DNA from: Gnetum montanum
Taxonomy: Eukaryota; Streptophyta; Gnetopsida; Gnetales; Gnetaceae
DNA length: 64,000 bases
Reading direction: 5' to 3'
Assembly (NCBI GenBank): GCA_015680685.1
Contig: MNCI01005798.1
Coordinates: forward strand, 53,796 to 117,795
Shown: positions 12,359 through 24,049 of the stretch, one piece after another
Numbering within the stretch: the first letter of the stretch is position 1
Layout of the letters: every line of letters starts with the position of its first letter
Made by a program: the position numbers and the translations under genes
Notes under the pieces: generated by a model
Told to the model about the DNA's origin: nothing
What the model saw: the letters and a program-made list of their open reading frames with translations, nothing else
Database searches by the model: none

Positions 12359-13010
12359 TTAGCCATTGGGTGCCTTCCTGTCTTGTGATTGTTGCATACA
12401 GGCATCTTTGTATGTTAGATACTTATGCACACTGGTTGCATGTAGGAAATGTTGAGCATTGTACAAACTAGGACTTCTACACATAGTTGCACCCTGTGTC
12501 ACTATATGTGATGCATGGAACTTTCTTCTTCTTGATCTTTTCAAATGCATTTTTTTTAATATCTCTTGGGAAAGATCACGTATTCCTAGGCACGCATCAA
12601 TCATACTTAGCCATGCTCTTCCTATTATGATTGGGAAGTCCCCTTTGTAGTTGTTAACTTGGATCACTAGAAAATCAGCTGGATATGACCACCCACAAAT
12701 AGTGGTGACAATGTCCTCCACTAGTCCTAATGGAACAATGATGGACTGGTCGGCCAACTCTAAATGAATGCTACTCTTCTTTAGTGAAGGCAAGTTCTAG
12801 GCTTTATAGATTTCCTAGGAGATCAAATTAACACTAGAACTTGAATGCAAAAGAGCTTTACAAGGGTCACTTCCAACAATTTGTAAATAAATAAGATGAC
12901 TTCCAGGAACAGAGAGTTCCCTAGGAAGATGGCCAACTGTAATCCAATTAGTGATGGCTTGAGTTAACATGATAGTGTGCGTTGAGTGTAGTTTTTGATT
13001 CAAAGGAAGC
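12359..13010 (-). pseudogene. Retropepsin (PR) of element A/B
   Basis: Minus strand, spread over 12815-13010 and 12359-12793. ALLHSSSSVNLIS marks the active-site loop with DSG changed to HSS. It is followed by LELADQSIIVPLG, ICGWSYPADFLVI and FPIIIGRAWL. The domain arrangement matches the copy at 30230-30560. Catalytic Asp lost, one stop between the two open pieces. Confidence 0.8.
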
Positions 13011-15100
13011 TCTAAAGATTCAAATGACAATGGGGAATTTGGATAATTAGTAGCTTGTGGTTGTAAGGACTTGGTTGCACTGTTGGTTCTAAAGAAAGAT
13101 CTCTTCATTGATCGGTTGTCCAAACCAACAGTAGGTTGAAGATTGATAGCCCTTGTAGCGTTATGTTGCTACAGTTGGATAGGAAGCTTGCCCTACATAG
13201 TTGGAGTAGGTGGTAATAGAGTTGAGGGTGGAAGAGATGCAGATAGATGAGAAAGATAGTACATATGTGAAGCATCACCCCTAGAAGAAGAAGAAGTTCT
13301 ATAGTACTAAGGGGTCTAGTAGTGAGGTTGAAGAGCGACATGACTAGTAGAGTCATGTGGAGAGATCGACTGCTGAACGTAATACCCATATGGGTTAGGT
13401 TGATAGTAAGGGTACTATTGATGTGGTAGTGGCATTTCCCATGATTTTGGGTGTTGCCACTATTGATACTATTCATTTGGTTGTGGTGGAGCTCTACTCA
13501 AATAATATGTCAAGGGTTGGTGGACTTGCCTTGGGTTATCTTGAGGATAAGGTAACCTTCTAGGTGTTTGTTGTTTGTTTAATTATGGGTATAGTGCATA
13601 CATCCTAGACTCTTGCAAATGTGACACTAATGGGAAACATCCCTTAGGATGGTCATATTGGAAAATCTCACATCTTCCATAATTGTCTATGTTCAAATCC
13701 ACAACCTCTTCAATGACGGCAACCTTGCCCTTACCCTTGTTATATGCATACTCAGCTTCTTTCTTTTTCCTTCTCTCTTGGTCACTACTTTGTTCTCTAG
13801 AATTCTTTGCTATTTTTAGGATAGTTTGAAATTTTTCATCTAGGGAGTTCCATATTTGATCCACCTTTGCTAATACTTCTGATGTAAATTTTTGAATGGG
13901 CAAAGTCTTTCTATTCACCATCTCTTCAAGTGGTTACTCTTCTTCATCTTTGTAAAATCTAACTTCCTTATTTTGGAGGGAAGGATCTCTGTTGTACTCT
14001 TTTTCACTTTCTCTTTTCTTCAACTCATCTTCCTCCTTGGAAACTCGCTCCAACAATCTTTGTATTTGATGGGATCTGAGCTCGAATAGCCTTCCTTGGG
14101 CATAAGTCCCAAGGGTTCTCGCATTTTGTACCTAAGCCCATCTACAAGATGGCATAGTTGTTCCTTTTATGAGTAACCATGGCTAGGGAAACAATGTAAT
14201 AATGAATAATATTAGCCAATGGAAACATTTAAGGGTTCATGTACTCCTTGTTTTCATCCTTGGATTTGCTTATGTAGGTTGGACACTCGGGAGTATGTTT
14301 GATACTTATTCTTGAATAGCTCCAACATGGTACTCCATTGATGAATGGATTCCGATTCTGAGGACTAGTACTAGCTTTCTGCTTCCTTGATCAGTGTCTA
14401 TGAAAACAAATTTAGTTTTTGTCACTCATTTTCTATATTCTGCAAGGCACATGTGTCATGGAATGCTTGTAAATGGTTTTGAGAATCAACATTGTATCCT
14501 CCTTCAAATCGTGGGATGTTATTCATGTCTAGTCTTTTAATTCTATTGTCTTTCTAGTGCTTTGTTGGAATCCTAATAGCCTTTGCTATATTTAACATAC
14601 TTCATGTGGTGAGTGGGGGTTCATCATGATCATGTTTCCTATGGTGTCTATGATGCCTATGTTGTCTCTACTCTCCCTTCTTTCATGATGTGTCTCTCTA
14701 GAATGCCCTTGCCCCCCTTTCTCTATTGTTTTGTCCATGATTTCTATTTTTCCTTCCATTGTCCTCATGGTCTCATCCTCTGCAACTACATTTAGATCTT
14801 GAAGGAGAGGAGAAAGAAGATGATGAAGGTGAAGAGGAAGGAGGACTAGCATCATGTTGATACCTGACACCTTCTCTTTAGTTGCCATGACCTCAATCAT
14901 GGTTACGATCATAATGTCCATCATTGTCATGCATTCATGTTCCTTTTGTAGACCCTTTGTGTATATTGGTACTAGAACCTGGGTTATGAATAGTTGAGTG
15001 AAGATTCTAATACCCAACTCATTGACCGAAGTCAAAGAGAGGAACATCATTTTGTGGAAAACCTCCTAAGAAAGGTTCACCATCATCATTTTTACATAGG
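13011..15100 (-). pseudogene. gag of element A/B
   Basis: Minus strand. From about 14540 downward: MNNIPRFEGGYN, then HLQAF, the start of the Retrotrans_gag domain (PF03732), matching 28520 in element C. The downstream piece at 13583-13921 reads VNRKTLPIQKFTSEVLAKVD and continues to a C-x-x-C-like zinc segment (RCEIFQYDHPKGCFP). N-terminal part (about 15050-14600) is Ser/Pro- and Arg/His-rich. Frameshifts break it many times. Gag packages element RNA; not functional here. Confidence 0.75.
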
Positions 15101-15624
15101 ACATACAAGACATCCTATGACCACTTACCCTTCATGGATTTGTAATGTCTCTCCTGTTGTAGGTTCCTTTGGCATTGTACCTCTGTGGGTCGATAATCTC
15201 TTGAATCTTGTTCATGCACAAAATACTCTAACTGTAATTGCTGCATGCCAATTCATGTGAGAGCATGAAGAAGCATGCCTGGGATTGAGTGATCGAGAGG
15301 TAACACTATGTTACTTTCTAAATCACATCATCGCATCTATTCATCCTAGTGGAGAATAAAGGTAAAGTTTGGTACATACTCATCAAGATGAGTGCATACC
15401 ATGCAAAGCTATTGGGACAATGGAAGATCATCTTGTGCACCCTACCTCTGATTGTTCATGGTATTGGACCTAGTTGGTGAAGCACTATTATAAGAAGAAA
15501 GAGACATGATTGATTATTTAATGTGTGGTACTCTTTTCCAGTGATTGTAGGATAGTTAACCTTAAGGGTTTGTTCCAATGATGGAAGGATTTCCTAAGTT
15601 CTAATTAGCACACAAACAACAAAA
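15101..15624 (-). other. 5' untranslated leader of element A/B
   Basis: Lies between the primer site and gag on the minus strand. No domain recognised; the plus-strand open stretch at 14994-15260 is a by-product. Confidence 0.4.
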
Positions 15625-15642
15625 TCCCTAGAAATGGTGCTA
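15625..15642 (-). other. Primer binding site (tRNA-Asp type), element A/B
   Basis: Reverse complement reads TAGCACCATTTCTAGGGA, one base from the LTR. It matches 12 of 18 bases of the sequence complementary to the plant tRNA-Asp 3' end (TGGCGCCGTTGCCGGGGA), and most differences are transitions. Confidence 0.65.
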
Positions 15643-15643
15643 A

Positions 15644-16507
15644 TGATGAGCGACAAGGTACCCCTATGCCCAACCATACAAATATGAGTGTTCACGTGCA
15701 ATTTGGTTGAACTCCAAGGATTAAGTTCTTATGCATCCACACAGAACAAGCATGAGTTATGTAATTCTTGTCTTCCCAAGCTTACTTGTAAGGCACAATT
15801 GTATGGTTAAGTAAACTCGAGGTATATGATTTTTTATGTTTTTTATATTTTCTATTTTGGTCTCGTAAGTGTGTGAAATGAAAATATTTAGTTAACTAAT
15901 AGATTTTTGACTCTAATGTTAATCAAATCCTAACACTAGCATCCATTCCCACTCTCTGAACACATCTTAAACTAGTGTAACACTACTGGGATTACCAAAC
16001 GCTAGTCATTACTGGATTACCAAGTGTTCCACGTATGCTTGAAGTGGTTGTGCTAAGTGTGCTAATTCATTGATAATTAATAATTCTATAGAGATAACAT
16101 TGATTAACTAATGAGAGCATCAAATAATAGTAAATAACATTAAATGCAATAGTTAAGCTATTCTGAATGTTGAAATGTTTATGACAAAGTTCATCTTTAT
16201 TTCCAGACACAAGGTGTGCTCAGGTACACAATGCTTGAATAAAGATCCATTCACTCTATGAATCCTACTGTGGGCACTCAGAAATAATTCTAACTCTGGA
16301 AGATAAAAATTGCTAGAGTTTGACTAAAGGACTGAAAAATACTATCCAAAACCAAGTTCCCCTATCTCTTATTTATAGACAACGACAACGAGATAGGCTC
16401 CAACATCATGTGTCTAATGTCAAGGATTCAATGTTGCTTGGTCAATCTGATATTATGTATCCAATATTCAGGGTCTGATATCAGGTTGCTTATTTGGCGA
16501 CTCATCA
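15644..16507 (-). repeat. 5' LTR of element A/B
   Basis: 864 bp, TGATGAG to CTCATCA, matching 6593-7449 throughout. Reverse TATA at about 16370-16380. The palindrome CTGATATCAG at 16475-16484 corresponds to CCGATATCGG of the partner LTR. Confidence 0.85.
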
Positions 16508-16512
16508 ACTAG
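16508..16512. other. Target-site duplication, right copy (ACTAG)
   Basis: Abuts the right LTR end; pairs with ATTAG at 6588-6592. Confidence 0.6.
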
Positions 16513-16687
16513 CTTCCACTCGTGTAGATTGTCTTGTTGTAGGTGTGGATTTATGGATTAAGTATGATTATGCCTCTTTCTCTGTAGGAGAAGTTTGATC
16601 TAAATCTCATCCTCTTCCTCTTTATTTGGGTCTCTTTTCTTGTGGTTGAGATGGTCCTTTAACGTCAAGTATTTTCTTTGGAAACAT
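16513..16687 (-). pseudogene. Extra ORF of element G, N-terminal part
   Basis: Minus strand from an ATG at 16687-16685: reads MFPKKILDVKGPSQPQEKRP, a basic Lys/Pro-rich start, with three stops further on. The ATG directly follows a splice-acceptor-like TGATTGTAG, suggesting a 5' UTR intron. The reading runs up to the insertion point of element A/B and resumes at 6587. Similar basic N-termini are known for plant-transposon-protein ORFs. Function unknown. Confidence 0.45.
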
Positions 16688-17440
16688 CTACAATCATAAG
16701 AAACTTGAAAATTACCCAAAAATTCTTAATGGTTTCTAATGCTTTATTGTTTTTAGGGTTTCAATCAAAAGTATTAGATATAATTAATTTTGTTGTTAAT
16801 TTGGATTGTAAAGTTTGGAAAATTTATTAATTTAGAAAAAATCTCTATTTAGAAAAACCTTTAATGAAATAATAGAATAATTAATCAATTAATTTAAAAT
16901 AATCTTAATTTGATGATTCATCACTATCTTTGATTTATTGCGTAAAATGTTTTCAAATCGTGAATTGGAAAGGAACATTAAGTTTATTAGCTTATATTAT
17001 ATTAAATTTTTATTATCTTTTATGGTTCTTACCCTTAATTATTCTTAGATTTGCACATATATAAAGATTTTTATTGGAGTGGCATCATCATTAGTGCAAT
17101 ATCATGAGGCATCATATATCATATCTACAATATCAACTTTGAAATTTTCAAATTTTTTAGAAAATTTAATGGAAAAAATTGGTGGAATGGCTAGTCTCGA
17201 AGGTGTAAAGATGATCCAAAGGGTTCCTAATCATAGATGATGTTTAGAATTTGAGAATTTAATGTCAAAAATAGGTTAAAGAAGGATTTTGTTTAAGGTA
17301 AACCAATGAAGGTTTAGGAGAGGATTTGATCAAAATTATTGAACTTATGACTAAGTATGAATATGTAGGAAAATCATGATGCTTACTAAAGTATCCATGA
17401 GGTACAAGATAATGGGAAATTGGTCATTAAGTATGAAACA
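16688..17440 (-). promoter_or_regulatory. Putative leader/promoter of the element G extra ORF
   Basis: A/T-rich, intron-like sequence on the minus strand upstream of the ATG at 16687. A reverse TATA-like string lies at 17055-17065, with a block holding repeated TGATGCC and a CATGATATTG string just upstream (17085-17130). By analogy with 23564-24049 and 35238-35503 this may be a TATA promoter plus leader. Weak; no transcript evidence. Confidence 0.25.
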
Positions 17441-18850
17441 CAAGAGTTATACAAGTGGGTCCTCCCTAAAGCAAGTTCATACCCTTAATGCCTTTATATA
17501 ATCACATCTACAAGTGTTCATGGACACTTAAGGAGTTGAATTGAAATCATACCTGTCTTCCAAAATACATATGTTAGTATTGTTCCAATAATAAAAAAAC
17601 ATTGTCATACAAAACCATTAAATTATAATTATATATAATAGTGAGGTAGAATGGTAGTAGTGAGGATTGTAGAAAATAGGGTGTGAGGTATCTTACCATA
17701 AGAATAATGAATTCTATGGGTGATGCATGATTAATATGATCATTAGCCTATTCATCCAAGATGTAAATCAAGTTTATGCCATGTACCAATAACATCACAT
17801 TGTATCATCCCAAAATTGACAACCATAAGACTATTACAACTATAAGAAATAGCATTACTTAGCAATGAAGTATAATAAAATAATTCATTAACTACATAGT
17901 TTGTTTGAAGGAGCCTTTTCCATTGACAAAGAAGTACCTTCAAGCATGGGTAACATGTTTTTCTAGCCCCATAACCAATGTGAGTCCATGAAACCTTGAA
18001 ATTCCTAAGAGGTCATATACCTTTTGGCATGGGATAACTTATCTTTCTGGTGAAACCCCAATAAATTATTGTTACATGTATTTATTATGTTACTACTATG
18101 TCAACCTTATCAGAGGACTACTTTAAAGCATGGGTAACATGTCTTTCCAGTGACATGGCAAGGAAACACTTATTTTAGAACACGCATCCATTTTTCATTA
18201 AATCTTAAGTAAATAATACAACTTGACAACATAATAAGACTTAGAGTAGTATCTTTAGAGAATCCATAAATCCCCTTGATGTCACACCCTTTTCATTTTC
18301 TTTTGGTTCTTCACCTTTCCATCCAAGCATAATGATTATAGATTTATTTTAATTTTATTATGAAAAAATGTCATTATGTTCATGATAAGAACCTCTTATT
18401 ATTGAAAATGGGTGGATGGATGATGTGGTCTCACTATATATACAAGCATTCATTTAATGATTTGATAACATCGGGTAAAATTCTTATTGTTTAGAATACA
18501 TCTTGCTTATTCCTTTATACTTTATTAAAAAGATCAACAAAAATATGTACATGAAAAATACTAAAGTTGTAAAAATAATGAAAGATATGTAGGAATAAGA
18601 AAATGTATAAAGAATTTGAAAGATATTAGATAATGATGAAACAATAAGAAATATGAAAAATATGGAAAAATGGAAAAGATATTAAAGAATAAATAAAATA
18701 TCAAAAACTTAACAAAAGGATGAAAAAATTGTAAATAAAAAATTATAAAATAAAAGAGTTAAATGCACTTATCAATTCCTAATTCAATATAGGACACCTC
18801 CCTCATGACTAAACTCATGGGCAAGTGTTTGAAAAATGGATTGCACATCC
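17441..18850 (-). other. 3' UTR of the pol-less element
   Basis: Alignable in patches with 8220-9400: GCATGGGTAACATGT occurs at 17944, 18132 and 8702, and the CCCTTGATGTCAC block at 18280 matches 8936. The GCATGGGTAACATG block is itself duplicated here, about 190 bp apart. No coding potential; A/T-rich from 18540 to 18750. Confidence 0.5.
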
Positions 18851-19389
18851 CCAAGATCATACACTCTAGGTTTCTTGTTTATCATCCTTACTAATTTATA
18901 TTTTCGTTTATTATCCCATGTAACATTGATGATAATCAAGTTTTAATCATTTGAAATACATATCCTGTTGAAAAATATGGTTTTTCCATTTTAGAATGTC
19001 CAAATATGTTTTCTTATTTATTCTTAATTTTAGGTTTTGAGTCTCCATGTTCACTACTTGTTATTAGTGTATGATCATGGCTTAGGATATCCTCCTATAA
19101 CTCTCAATTTGGATTATTTTCTTAGGGTAGGAGTTGATAAGTGGATTGGATGTTTTGAACAATTTTATGTTCTCATTTCTTAATCATTTGATGTCTTTTT
19201 ATTTAGCAACCATTATTTCTTTTTACATACATACTTGGTTTTCAAATTCATTGTGAGTTGGTTTATGAATCATTTTGACATTTTGAACTTTTAGTCCACA
19301 ACTACATCCATCATCATCATAAGTAATGCATGGGATTATTTGCATCTATATAACACCTTTGCTTATCTTCCTTAGAAATTTCCATGGAA
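18851..19389. other. Unassigned junction region
   Basis: Where RT, RNaseH and INT would be expected on the minus strand. I see none of their motifs, so pol is deleted or beyond recognition. Confidence 0.35.
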
Positions 19390-19700
19390 AAGTATCTTAC
19401 TCCTATCTTAACATTAATTGTGCTAAGCCGTGCTTTCTCCATAATGATAAGTCCTCATTATTTTTTACATTAATCATAAGAAAATTTGCTAGATAAGAAC
19501 ACTTATTAATAGTGGGGCATCACATATTATACCTATTCCAAAGGAATGGTGACTAATTGATCTACAAGCTCTAGTCTTATGTTGCTCTTCTTTAATGATG
19601 GTAGGTTCCATGCCTTGTATGTTTCTAAAGATATCAAATTGACTCCAGAACTTGAGTCTAATAGAGCTTTAGAAAGTGAATTTTTAAATAAATCAATGGA
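19390..19700 (-). pseudogene. Retropepsin remnant of the pol-less element
   Basis: Minus-strand translation includes SGVNLISLETYKAWNLPSLK, then RLELVDQLVTIPLE and IIMEKAWLSTIN, parallel to the PR of A/B. The active-site DSG triad region reads DSSS. Frameshifted and inactive. Confidence 0.65.
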
Positions 19701-22330
19701 TTTGTAGGATCTATTATTTTCTTAGGAAAAATTCTTCCTTTTATCCAATCTAATACTATATTAACTAACATGATAATTATAAGCTTTTGATTTTATTATT
19801 GCAGAATCATGGTCATTGTAGGAGGATCTATCATAAGAGGAACATGGTTGAATGAATTTCCTTCTCCATGAGCCTTCTCTAGACTTGTTTTGAAGAAATG
19901 ACATTCCATATATTTTCATGTAGTATTTCTAGTCTCTTTGTATATTAACAACCCTAGTAGCACTTTTCTATTGAGGTTATGTTGGTAGTTCTCCTTGCAT
20001 TGCTAATGGTGGTATTGATGGCAAAGAATTAGGAGCTTAGTAAGATGGACTTATTGTTGGTTGAGACATGTAAGGTTGTGACTTCATGTATGGAACTATA
20101 TGCCTATGGTATTTTTCTTATATAGTAGAAAAAGAAGCATGAACATGAGTGCTTCCTAGAGATATAGAATATTATACATAGTGTCCATAAGAATTTGGTT
20201 GTCAATATGAATATTGTTGCCTCAATGGTGGCATCCCCCATGACTATGGTTGTCACCATTGCTAATAGTATTACTCTTGTGGTTGAGGATAAGCCCTACT
20301 TGGATAATGTGGTGGTTGATAGGATTGTATGTAATTAACTTGTAGGTAAGATAATTATCTAGGAATTTGTTTTTTTGTTCTTTGACAAACCTTGGATTTA
20401 GCACATATGTCCTAGACTCTTGTAACTAGACCATAACAAGATAATATCCTCAAGATGTTGATACTAGCATACTTTGCAACCATTGTCATCTTTAGAACTT
20501 GAGTCCATAACATCCTCTCCTATGACACCTTTCCTTTTTTTTTTTTTATAACTTTCACATCTATTATCTTTTTTCTTCTTGTTGTTCTTATTTCTATTAA
20601 AGGCTTATTGAATTTTTCTTCTACTATCTTTAGTGTTGTGGAAAATTTTTCATTAACATAGTTCCACATGTTTTCTACCTTTATTGTAATATCATGTACC
20701 AATTTTTAAATACGTAGAGTCTTTTATTGGATAACATCTTCTAAGGTTTCTTCTTCTTGTATTTTACATATCCTTACATCTCTTTCTTTGATGGTTGGGT
20801 CTCTATTGTACTCTTTAGTGAATTCCCTTTTATGTAGCTCTCTTTCTTCTTTCACTACTTGGTCTAGTAACCTTTGAATTTGATGAGTGATCATGTTTGA
20901 TAGTATACCTTGGGCATATACTCCAAGGATCTCTTTGGTTTTGTTCCTTAACCCATTGATGATGTGTCATAGTTGTTTTCTTTGAGAAAAGTTTTAGTCT
21001 AGGCATCTATGTAATAGTGGATAGCATCTACCCATTGCTACATCAAGGGATTCATGTATCCCTTGTTTTGTTAATTTTGACACTTTGGAATAAGTTTGGT
21101 GTTTATCATTGAAGAGTTCTAGCATGATACTCCATGTTCTGATTGATTCTAATTCTAAGGATTTGTGCCAACTTTTTACTTTCTTAATAAGTGTTCTGGA
21201 AAATACCTTTCATTTTTACCAATCATTTTTGATGTTTTATAGGATGCATCCATCATGAAAGGCTTGGAAATGATGTTGTGGATTTGTCTTTTAATCTCCT
21301 TCAAACATTGGAATATTGTTCATATCAAGTTGCTTGGTATGACTATCCCTTAAATGTCTAGTAGGTATGCATACTTCATCCCTAATATTAATAATACTAT
21401 GAATGCTTAGTAGGAGTTATTCATACTATTATGGTTTATAAGATCTATTGTAGTGATGGCTCATTCAATGCTCATGATATTCTCTTCTCTCATGCATGAT
21501 TTATCTTTCTCTATCTTCTTGTTCATTTTCCACCTGCTCATGATGTCTTCTTCTTCTATTAGCATATCTCTCATGATCTCTTCTCCTTTCCCTATCATGA
21601 TCACTTATTCTTCATTCTCTTTTTCAAAGCCTATTAATAATTGTGATGAAAAGGATGGGGGAGTTGGAGAACAGTGCCAATTGGTTCTCCTTCTATGACT
21701 CCTAGATTCATCCCTTCAAGATTTATTGGAGCTTTTAGACCTTAAATTTTCCCTAATTCTAGAGTCTACCTCACCTCTTCCTAGAATTTCTACAAGAGCT
21801 AAACATAACTTTGTCTTCAAAAGATATTCAATGCATATTACTAGTGTTTGAGAATTGGATCTATGAGTCTAGTGAGAATATTTATCTTTATATGACTCAT
21901 CTTCCTTCTCATTAAGGATGATCATCTGTGATGTTTTCTTTCCTTTTTCTTTCTCATATCTTACTACCATAATAACATTTTGTTTTGCATGAGCCTCTAT
22001 TTGTTGATATGAATTTTTCATATTCTTGATAACTTGATAAACTTTCTTGTACATGACTAAGATTTGATCTCAGGAGGTCTGCTTGAAGCATTGATGATGT
22101 TGAACATTCTGGTGATAAGGCAATATTTCCTTATAAGTCTCTCCATCTAATTTTTTTGTCATGGTGAAAAATTAATGTGAAATTAGGATAATAAGGATTA
22201 GTATGAGTATATGAGATTCTTTTTTGCATTATTGCACTATAATATTCTTCATTATAACCCCTAGCATTACTTTCATGAAGATTAATAGAAGGTGGAGATT
22301 TGACTTTGGATATGGAATCCATTTTAATGT
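19701..22330 (-). pseudogene. gag of the pol-less element
   Basis: Minus strand from an ATG near 22322 (MDSISKVKSPPSINLHESNA) downward. Around 21320 it reads MNNIPMFEGD, the start of the Retrotrans_gag domain, followed by LELESIRTWSIM and LFNDKHQTYSKVS at about 21100-21160. 20520-20702 corresponds to the VLAKVDQIWNSLDEKF segment of the A/B gag (here VENMWNYVNEKF). Several stops. The zinc segment is largely eroded. Confidence 0.6.
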
Positions 22331-22362
22331 GGTTGATTCTTAAATGTCTATTTTTTAAAAAA

Positions 22363-22459
22363 TTATTCTAAGTATGAAAGATATGCTTAATGGTACTTGA
22401 TACAATAAACTAGTATGAAAGATATGCTTATTCTAAGTATGAAAGATATGCTTAATGGT
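22363..22459 (+). repeat. Short direct repeats, about 32-bp unit
   Basis: TTATTCTAAGTATGAAAGAT plus the following 12 bases occurs exactly at 22363-22394 and 22428-22459, with a third partial copy (AGTATGAAAGATATGCTTA) at 22412-22430. Confidence 0.8.
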
Positions 22460-22514
22460 CATGGTATTATGCTTTTTGTTAGGATGCTGAACTAGTTAGC
22501 ATAGCTAAAGGGAT

Positions 22515-23041
22515 TGATGAGAGGTTTTTGAGAGAGAAAAATTCAAGGATCTTGTCATGCATATGTGCATGAATTGAGAAAAACTAAACTAGAATCTTGA
22601 CCTCTAGATACTTGGTGGCACATTTCCTTGGTTTGATTCACACCAATGCTTATACTATAGAAAAATCAAGACTAGATGACATTAGATATTCATTGTGACC
22701 TTGTGCTTGGAAGGGAGACTTTGAGGTCAACCCTTATTGTATGGACAAGTGGTAGTGAATGGATGTGTTAGAGGACCTTTTGTGGAATGTAGGACATGCT
22801 TACATGCTCCATGAGCTAATTGAATTTTTGGCTAGGAATCTAGTGCTGTTTCACTCTCTTCCTTTCTCTTCCTCATCCATTATTCATTCTTCTTTCCTCC
22901 TATTATATTCTTGTTCATGGTTGCATGTGGTACAAAGATGATCAAGAAAGGCAAGGGATGAGATTTGGCCTTCTAAGGAAATGTACTCATGTTTGATGCT
23001 ACTATATCACCAGTTGTTAAGAATCCATAGGTCTCTCATCA
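22515..23041. other. Candidate 527-bp LTR-like segment
   Basis: Starts TGATGAGAGG and ends CTCTCATCA, giving terminal inverted repeats like those of the LTR family here, but its interior does not align with the other LTRs and I saw no target duplication. It may be coincidence. Confidence 0.2.
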
Positions 23042-23563
23042 ATAGGTTTCATAAGGGTAACAAAGGTAAGTGCCTACTCTAGAAAGGATCCACTTGTAAA
23101 TCCTTACTAGGTTAGCATCATATGTGAGTACGATACAGTTTATCTCCTAGTGATGATGTAGGGTCCATTGCATACTACAGTTGATTGATCTTCCACTTAT
23201 GTGAGTTTCAACTCTTCATGCTTCAAGTTTTAACCATGATAAACTCTATCAATTCATCCAAATGATGCATGTATTTCATTATTTTTGGTGATATACTCAT
23301 TCTCTTTTTATTCTAACCCCTCTTTTCTAGTTTTGGATTCATGGGAATGCATATATTGATCAATTGACTTATTTCCCATGACCAGTGATGTCATTCAAGG
23401 TAAGTATGTAAAGCTCTTCTTGTCTTGATTCTCGTATACCTTGTAAGATTAATTCATGGTGATTTTGGTAAGGGGTGAACCTTGTGTAGTACTTCAATAA
23501 TCATAAAAGTTAAGTTAGAGGAATTGTGGGAAAAGTTTGAAATTTCTCACTTATTTGGAAGAA
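23042..23563. other. Unassigned spacer
   Basis: No domain, repeat or RNA gene recognised on either strand. Confidence 0.3.
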
Positions 23564-24049
23564 TGTTGAGATACCCCTACACCAGTGCAACACCCCTATG
23601 CCAACATCCCACTATATAAGATGGGAGGGCTTCCAAATTCTTCTCCTACTTTATCATTTTGTTTCTTCTTGTTTTTCTTGGTTGGTCCAAATAAGTTAAA
23701 CTCTATTGGATTTTTCATCCTATGGATGGATCAGTAATATTTTTACATACATTCTTCTCACACCTTTATGTCATATGTTTTCTAGCTATGATTTTGGCCT
23801 GGAGTCTTGTAACTTATTTGTGGGGAAGAAAAACCACTTTGGGTATGCATTTACTGTATTTGATAGTTCCTTAAATATTTCTACCTTATTCATACCTATC
23901 CATGTACACCATAATTCAATAGTTGTGATGATTTTTTTCAATTATTTCTAAAGGGATTTATTTATTATTGGTCTTGCACATAATTTTTCCAATGATAGTA
24001 TGAAACCTATGGAAAATCTCTTTATTTTTAGTAGATTTCATAGGTAATC
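23564..24049 (+). promoter_or_regulatory. TATA promoter and leader of extra ORF copy H
   Basis: Begins TGTTGAG, close to the LTR terminus TGATGAG. A short block with two ACCCCTA-type direct repeats (23571-23600) precedes a clear TATA box, ACTATATAAG, at 23611-23620. A leader of about 430 bp follows, ending TAGGTAATC just before the ATG at 24050. The end of the leader resembles that at 35480-35510 (GTAA, then GTTGGGGC). It may be a short LTR or an internal promoter. Confidence 0.45.

Larger units (their letters stand above)
6593..16507 (-). mobile_element. Tat/Athila-type Ty3/gypsy LTR retrotransposon A/B, full span
   Basis: 9.9 kb minus-strand element bounded by two related LTRs (6593-7449 and 15644-16507) and a 5-bp target duplication. 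Internal order on the minus strand is primer site, gag, PR, RT, RNaseH, INT, long 3' UTR. The two LTRs align along their whole length with something like one difference in eight to ten bases by eye, so insertion is old. It sits inside the ORF of element G, which resumes in frame on the far side. All coding domains are broken, so it is not autonomous now. Confidence 0.85.
17441..22330 (-). mobile_element. Second minus-strand gag-PR element lacking pol
   Basis: Contains a 3' UTR like that of element A/B (17441-18850), a protease remnant (19390-19700) and gag (19700-22330), but no RT, RNaseH or INT could be seen between 18850 and 19390. Both LTRs are missing or unrecognisable. It is a deletion derivative of the same broad group as A/B. 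Confidence 0.6.

Noticed and set aside
14592-15050. 152-codon minus-strand ORF
   Set aside because: Overlaps the gag N-terminal region, but mostly in a different frame from the recognisable gag reading; Met/Ile-rich, which is what frame-shifted Ser/Asp/His codons give.
22515-23041. A firm LTR call based on TGATGAGAGG...CTCTCATCA ends
   Set aside because: Interior does not align with the family and flanking five bases do not match, so left as a low-confidence candidate.
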